Positions 59,334-62,388 of a stretch of 62,388 bases of DNA are shown piece after piece. The notes below the pieces were generated by a model. That model was not told where the DNA came from. It saw only the letters and a list, made by a program, of their open reading frames with translations, and searched no databases. Within the stretch, counting starts at the first letter, position 1, and every line of letters starts with the position of its first letter. Both the position numbers and the translations under genes were made by a program. This DNA comes from Pseudomonadota bacterium (lineage in GTDB: Bacteria > Pseudomonadota > Alphaproteobacteria > Sphingomonadales > Sphingomonadaceae). Location: NCBI GenBank assembly GCA_023417515.1, contig JAEZFL010000127.1:1-62388 (forward strand). The letters are read 5' to 3'.

Positions 59334-61338
59334 AACGGCCGAGACGGACGAGCGCAGCGAGAATGGCGACGCGCCGCTGATCGACCTCAACGAAGCCTCG
59401 ATCAAGAAGCTCATTGCCCGCGCCAAGAAGCGCGGAGTCATCACCTATGACGAGCTGAACGAGGCCCTCCCCCAGGACCAGATGTCCTCCGAGCAGATCG
59501 AGGACGTGATGTCTGCCCTCAATGAAATGGGGGTGCAGATCGTCGAGTCCGACGAGTCCGACGAGGAGGAGGCCGCGGAGGAGGTCGGCGCCGAGGAGGG
59601 CAGCGACGGCTCCGAGACCTTCGTCGTCGAGAAGAAGAAGGAGACCGTCGACCGCACCGACGATCCCGTCCGCATGTACCTTCGCGAGATGGGCGCGGTG
59701 GAGCTGCTCAGCCGCGAGGGCGAGATCGCCATCGCCAAGCGCATCGAGGCCGGTCGCGAGACGATGATCGAGGGGCTTTGCGAAAGCCCGCTGACCTTCC
59801 AGGCCATCATCATCTGGCGCGACCAGCTGGCCGCCGGTGAAATCCTGCTGCGCGACATCATCGACCTCGAGGCAACCTATGCCGGGCCGGATGCCAAGCA
59901 GGCCGCTCCGGAACTGCCGGTGGAACGCCCGGCGGCGAAGCCCGAACCGGTCGCCGAGAAGGCCAAGCCCGCACCGAAACGTGCCGCTTCGGCCGACGGC
60001 GAGGACGACTACGTTCCTGACGAGCCGCAGCCGCCGCAGGACCCGGTCGAGGACGACGACGACGAATTCGACAACGCGCTGTCGCTGTCGGCGATGGAAG
60101 CCGAACTGAAGCCGCAGGTTGTGGAGACCTTCAACCGGATCGCCGACGCCTATGGCGCGATGCGCGAACTGCAGGACAAGCACGCCGAAGATCGCAGCGT
60201 GGCGATGTCGGCGGCCGAGCAGAGCCGTGTTGCGGAACTGCGCACGGCGGTGATTGCGGACGTGAAGTCGCTGTCGCTCAACAACAGCCGTATCGAGAGC
60301 CTGGTCGAGCAGCTCTACGACATCAACAAGCGCCTGGTGAAGCTCGAGGGCAGGCTGCTGCGCCTGGCCGAGAGCTATGGCGTGAAGCGCGACAAGTTCC
60401 TAGAGAGCTATTACGGCAAGGAGGTCGACCCGGCCTGGGAAGCGGCGCTCGCCGCCAACACCGACAAGGCCTGGGCCGAGTTCGCCCGCCGCGAAGCCGA
60501 CACCATCAGCGACCTGCGCGGCCAGATCGCCACGCTTGCGACCGAGACCGGCCTCAACATCGCCGAATACCGTCGCATCGTGCACAAGGTGCAGAAGGGT
60601 GAGCGCGAAGCCGCCATCGCCAAGAAGGAGATGGTGGAAGCCAACCTGCGCCTGGTGATCTCCATCGCCAAGAAGTACACCAACCGCGGCCTGCAGTTCC
60701 TGGACCTGATCCAGGAGGGAAATATCGGCCTGATGAAGGCCGTCGACAAGTTCGAGTACCGCCGCGGCTACAAGTTCTCGACCTATGCGACCTGGTGGAT
60801 TCGCCAGGCGATCACCCGCTCGATCGCCGACCAGGCGCGGACCATCCGCATTCCGGTGCACATGATCGAGACGATCAACAAGATCGTCCGCACATCGCGC
60901 CAGATGCTGCACGAGATCGGGCGCGAGCCGACGCCGGAGGAACTCAGCGAAAAGCTGCAGATGCCGCTGGACAAGGTGCGCAAGGTCCTCAAGATCGCCA
61001 AGGAACCGATCTCCCTCGAAACGCCGATCGGCGACGAGGAAGATTCCAACCTCGGCGATTTCATCCAGGACGTGAACGCGATCCAGCCGATCGATGCGGC
61101 GATCCAGTCGAACCTGCGCGAGACCACGACCCGCGTGCTGGCGTCGCTGACGCCGCGCGAGGAACGTGTGCTGCGCATGCGCTTCGGTATCGGCATGAAC
61201 ACCGATCACACCCTGGAAGAAGTGGGCCAGCAGTTCTCGGTGACCCGCGAACGTATCCGTCAGATCGAGGCAAAGGCGCTGCGCAAGCTGAAGCACCCGA
61301 GCCGGTCGCGGAAGCTCCGGAGCTTCCTGGACAACTGA
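59320..61338 (+). CDS. rpoD: Primary sigma factor RpoD
   Basis: 672 residues. Sigma1.1 region with an acidic stretch, sigma1.2 (DDPVRMYLREMGAVELLSREGE), the non-conserved region including an acidic Lys/Pro-rich insertion (about 195-250), then 2.1-2.4 (LRLVISIAKKYTNRGLQFLDLIQEGNIGLMKAVDKFEYRRGYKFSTYATWWIRQAI), region 3 and 4.2 (TLEEVGQQFSVTRERIRQIEAKALRKL). Housekeeping sigma-70. Confidence 0.97.
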   Translation: MAKTETAETDERSENGDAPLIDLNEASIKKLIARAKKRGVITYDELNEALPQDQMSSEQIEDVMSALNEMGVQIVESDESDEEEAAEEVGAEEGSDGSETFVVEKKKETVDRTDDPVRMYLREMGAVELLSREGEIAIAKRIEAGRETMIEGLCESPLTFQAIIIWRDQLAAGEILLRDIIDLEATYAGPDAKQAAPELPVERPAAKPEPVAEKAKPAPKRAASADGEDDYVPDEPQPPQDPVEDDDDEFDNALSLSAMEAELKPQVVETFNRIADAYGAMRELQDKHAEDRSVAMSAAEQSRVAELRTAVIADVKSLSLNNSRIESLVEQLYDINKRLVKLEGRLLRLAESYGVKRDKFLESYYGKEVDPAWEAALAANTDKAWAEFARREADTISDLRGQIATLATETGLNIAEYRRIVHKVQKGEREAAIAKKEMVEANLRLVISIAKKYTNRGLQFLDLIQEGNIGLMKAVDKFEYRRGYKFSTYATWWIRQAITRSIADQARTIRIPVHMIETINKIVRTSRQMLHEIGREPTPEELSEKLQMPLDKVRKVLKIAKEPISLETPIGDEEDSNLGDFIQDVNAIQPIDAAIQSNLRETTTRVLASLTPREERVLRMRFGIGMNTDHTLEEVGQQFSVTRERIRQIEAKALRKLKHPSRSRKLRSFLDN

Positions 61339-61342
61339 CCAC

Positions 61343-61624
61343 GTGGCCGCGCCCCTCAAAGTCACCGCTATCCGTGCGGTCGTGCCGTTTCGGCTGGTGG
61401 TGACGTTCTCGGACGGCAGCCACGGCACGTTCGATGCGGCGCAGATGCTCGGCGAGCGGGGCGAGGGCACCGAGCCATTGCGCGAGCGGAGCTACTTCGG
61501 CAAGGTCGGGCTGGCCAACGGCGTGCCCACCTGGCCGAACCACTTCGACATCTCGCCGGGCTGGCTGCGCGAAGAGATGGAAAAGCGGGGCGAGCTCGTG
61601 GTACCGCGGGTACGACGATACTAA
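61343..61624 (+). CDS. DUF2442-family small protein
   Basis: 93 residues, GTG start. LVVTFSDGSHGTFDAAQMLG and GVPTWPNHFDISPGWLREEME match the DUF2442 pattern, a domain often found with HigA-like or DUF4160 partners in toxin-antitoxin-like pairs. No such partner gene is seen beside it here. It is four bases after rpoD. Confidence 0.7.
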   Translation: MAAPLKVTAIRAVVPFRLVVTFSDGSHGTFDAAQMLGERGEGTEPLRERSYFGKVGLANGVPTWPNHFDISPGWLREEMEKRGELVVPRVRRY

Positions 61625-61637
61625 CGAGGAGACCGGC

Positions 61638-61928
61638 ATGTCGTTTCTGAAGAAGCTGTTCGGCGGTGGTTCCGACACGAACGCGGACGGCGGAGACAAG
61701 GTCTTCGGGGAAGAGAACTACAAGGGCTTCCTGATCAAGGCGATCGAGATGAACGCCGGCAGCGAGCTGCAGCTGGCCGGCACGATCGAGAAGGAAGTGG
61801 ACGGCGAGATGAAGACCTACCGCTTCGTTCGCGCCGACCGCATGAGTTCTCGCGACGATCTGGTGGCGCTGGCGCTGTCCAAGGGCCGGCAGATCATCGA
61901 CGAGCAGGGCGAGGGAATCTTCCGCTAG
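61638..61928 (+). CDS. HlyU-family protein
   Basis: 96 residues. ATG 61638 with CGAGGAG upstream. Sequence pattern MSFLKKLFGGGS then ENYKGFLIKAIEMNAGSELQLAG and TYRFVRADRMSSRDDLVALALSKGRQIIDEQGEGIF fits HlyU, named for a Vibrio haemolysin activator; most alphaproteobacterial members have no known role. Confidence 0.72.
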   Translation: MSFLKKLFGGGSDTNADGGDKVFGEENYKGFLIKAIEMNAGSELQLAGTIEKEVDGEMKTYRFVRADRMSSRDDLVALALSKGRQIIDEQGEGIFR

Positions 61929-62024
61929 CCGCGGGAATTCCTGCCCTTCCATTCAGCAGAATTGTGCCGCGCAAGGCGGCTGGTGCTCCCCGGGTGGGGG
62001 CACTATCAATATTGGAGTATCGAG

Positions 62025-62246
62025 ATGGCCAGGAAACCGACAGCCCGCACCGAATTCGTCCTGTTCGACGTGATCTACGAGGACGGCTCGCAGCGCTCGA
62101 ACCGCAAGGTCGACGCGAGCCTGCTCGGTGGCCTCGACGGCGACGAACCTGCAAAGGCCGCCATCGAAGAGCAGGACCGGGCGATCGCCGAAAAGTCCGG
62201 CCAGCCGCCGCTCGCAATCAAGTCGATCAGGCGCAGCGGCAAATAG
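62025..62246 (+). CDS. Small hypothetical protein
   Basis: 73 residues, ATG 62025 with TTGGAG about nine bases upstream. MARKPTARTEFVLFDVIYEDGSQRSNRKVDASLLGGLDGDE reads as a small soluble alpha-beta protein. No family recognised. Between HlyU-like and luciferase-like genes. Confidence 0.6.
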   Translation: MARKPTARTEFVLFDVIYEDGSQRSNRKVDASLLGGLDGDEPAKAAIEEQDRAIAEKSGQPPLAIKSIRRSGK

Positions 62247-62247
62247 G

Positions 62248-62388
62248 TCAGGACCCGAGCGCCTTGTCGATGGCCGGCTTCACCACCGTGCCATAGAGCT
62301 CGATGGCTTTCATGACCTTGTCGTGCGGCACGGTGCCGACGCTGAGCTGCAGGCCGAACCGGTCATGCCCGAACCATTCGTGCTGCAT
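62248..62388 (-). CDS. Luciferase-like (LLM) flavin oxidoreductase, C-terminal fragment
   Basis: 46 residues remain, reading HEWFGHDRFGLQLSVGTVPHDKVMKAIELYG and ending in TGA. This matches the C-terminus of bacterial-luciferase-like monooxygenases. The gene continues past the right edge of the window. Confidence 0.6.
   Translation of the reverse strand: MQHEWFGHDRFGLQLSVGTVPHDKVMKAIELYGTVVKPAIDKALGS

Noticed and set aside
61343..61624. DUF2442 gene as half of a toxin-antitoxin pair
   Set aside because: No toxin-like partner gene adjoins it; the next gene is HlyU-like.

Overview
The window is 62.4 kb of high-GC, almost gap-free DNA. The protein families, gene order (mreBCD-mrdA-rodA; rpmH-rnpA-yidD-yidC-engB; carA...carB-greA; yqeY-dnaG-rpoD) and protein style point to an alphaproteobacterium of the order Sphingomonadales. 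That placement is an inference from families and style; there is no 16S rRNA gene here. It reads as chromosomal core with accessory insertions. No integrase, plasmid or phage genes were seen, and no CRISPR array.

Layout. 0-5.5 kb: SPOR-domain tail, PilZ protein, serB and miaA (divergent, start codons overlapping), a divergent ketol-acid reductoisomerase, and mutL with a genomic repeat built into its linker. 5.6-11.2 kb: the rod-shape operon mreB-mreC-mreD-mrdA-rodA, then tRNA-Lys(CTT). 11.4-22 kb: a dense signalling locus. Leftward it holds a six-TM histidine kinase, a hybrid kinase with two receivers, a response regulator, a GGDEF-EAL protein and a PilZ protein. Rightward it holds a second six-TM kinase-like protein with a decayed ATPase domain, a single-domain receiver, an alpha-oxoamine-synthase-family enzyme and a double OmpW-type barrel protein. 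22.1-27.8 kb: a haem-copper oxidase cluster with fused subunits (II+cytochrome c, I+III), an assembly protein and a triheme cytochrome c. 27.8-28.5 kb: a Pho box followed by a phoB 5' fragment joined to a TonB-receptor 3' fragment. 28.5-44 kb: accessory and metabolic genes (Amacr-type racemase, TadE/TadG trio, fasciclin lipoprotein, Arg/Asp-repeat protein, aspartyl beta-hydroxylase, hydrolase, MFS, 2OG oxygenase, cysK, AraC regulator, comM). 44-47.3 kb: rpmH/rnpA/yidD/yidC/engB. 47.3-50.7 kb: GST, cupin, dapE and rhomboid genes separated by several families of palindromic repeats. 50.7-56.4 kb: carA - two small lipoproteins - carB - greA. 56.5-62.4 kb: yqeY, a DUF559 nuclease gene enclosed by inverted repeats, dnaG, rpoD and three small genes, ending in a luciferase-like fragment.

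How they fit together. The strongest candidates for something undescribed are: (i) the approximately 436-bp DUF559 cassette at 57.0-57.4 kb, whose inverted ends belong to the same palindromic family that sits in-frame inside mutL; (ii) the 11.4-22 kb locus, which puts kinases, receivers, c-di-GMP turnover and a c-di-GMP receptor in one operon, divergent from a pseudokinase and an enzyme of the family that makes CqsA/LqsA-type signals; (iii) rnpA with no usual start codon downstream of rpmH, its frame being open from 7 bases upstream of rpmH; (iv) a paralogous lipoprotein pair translationally coupled inside carAB. All functional statements come from reading motifs by eye; no database search was run.
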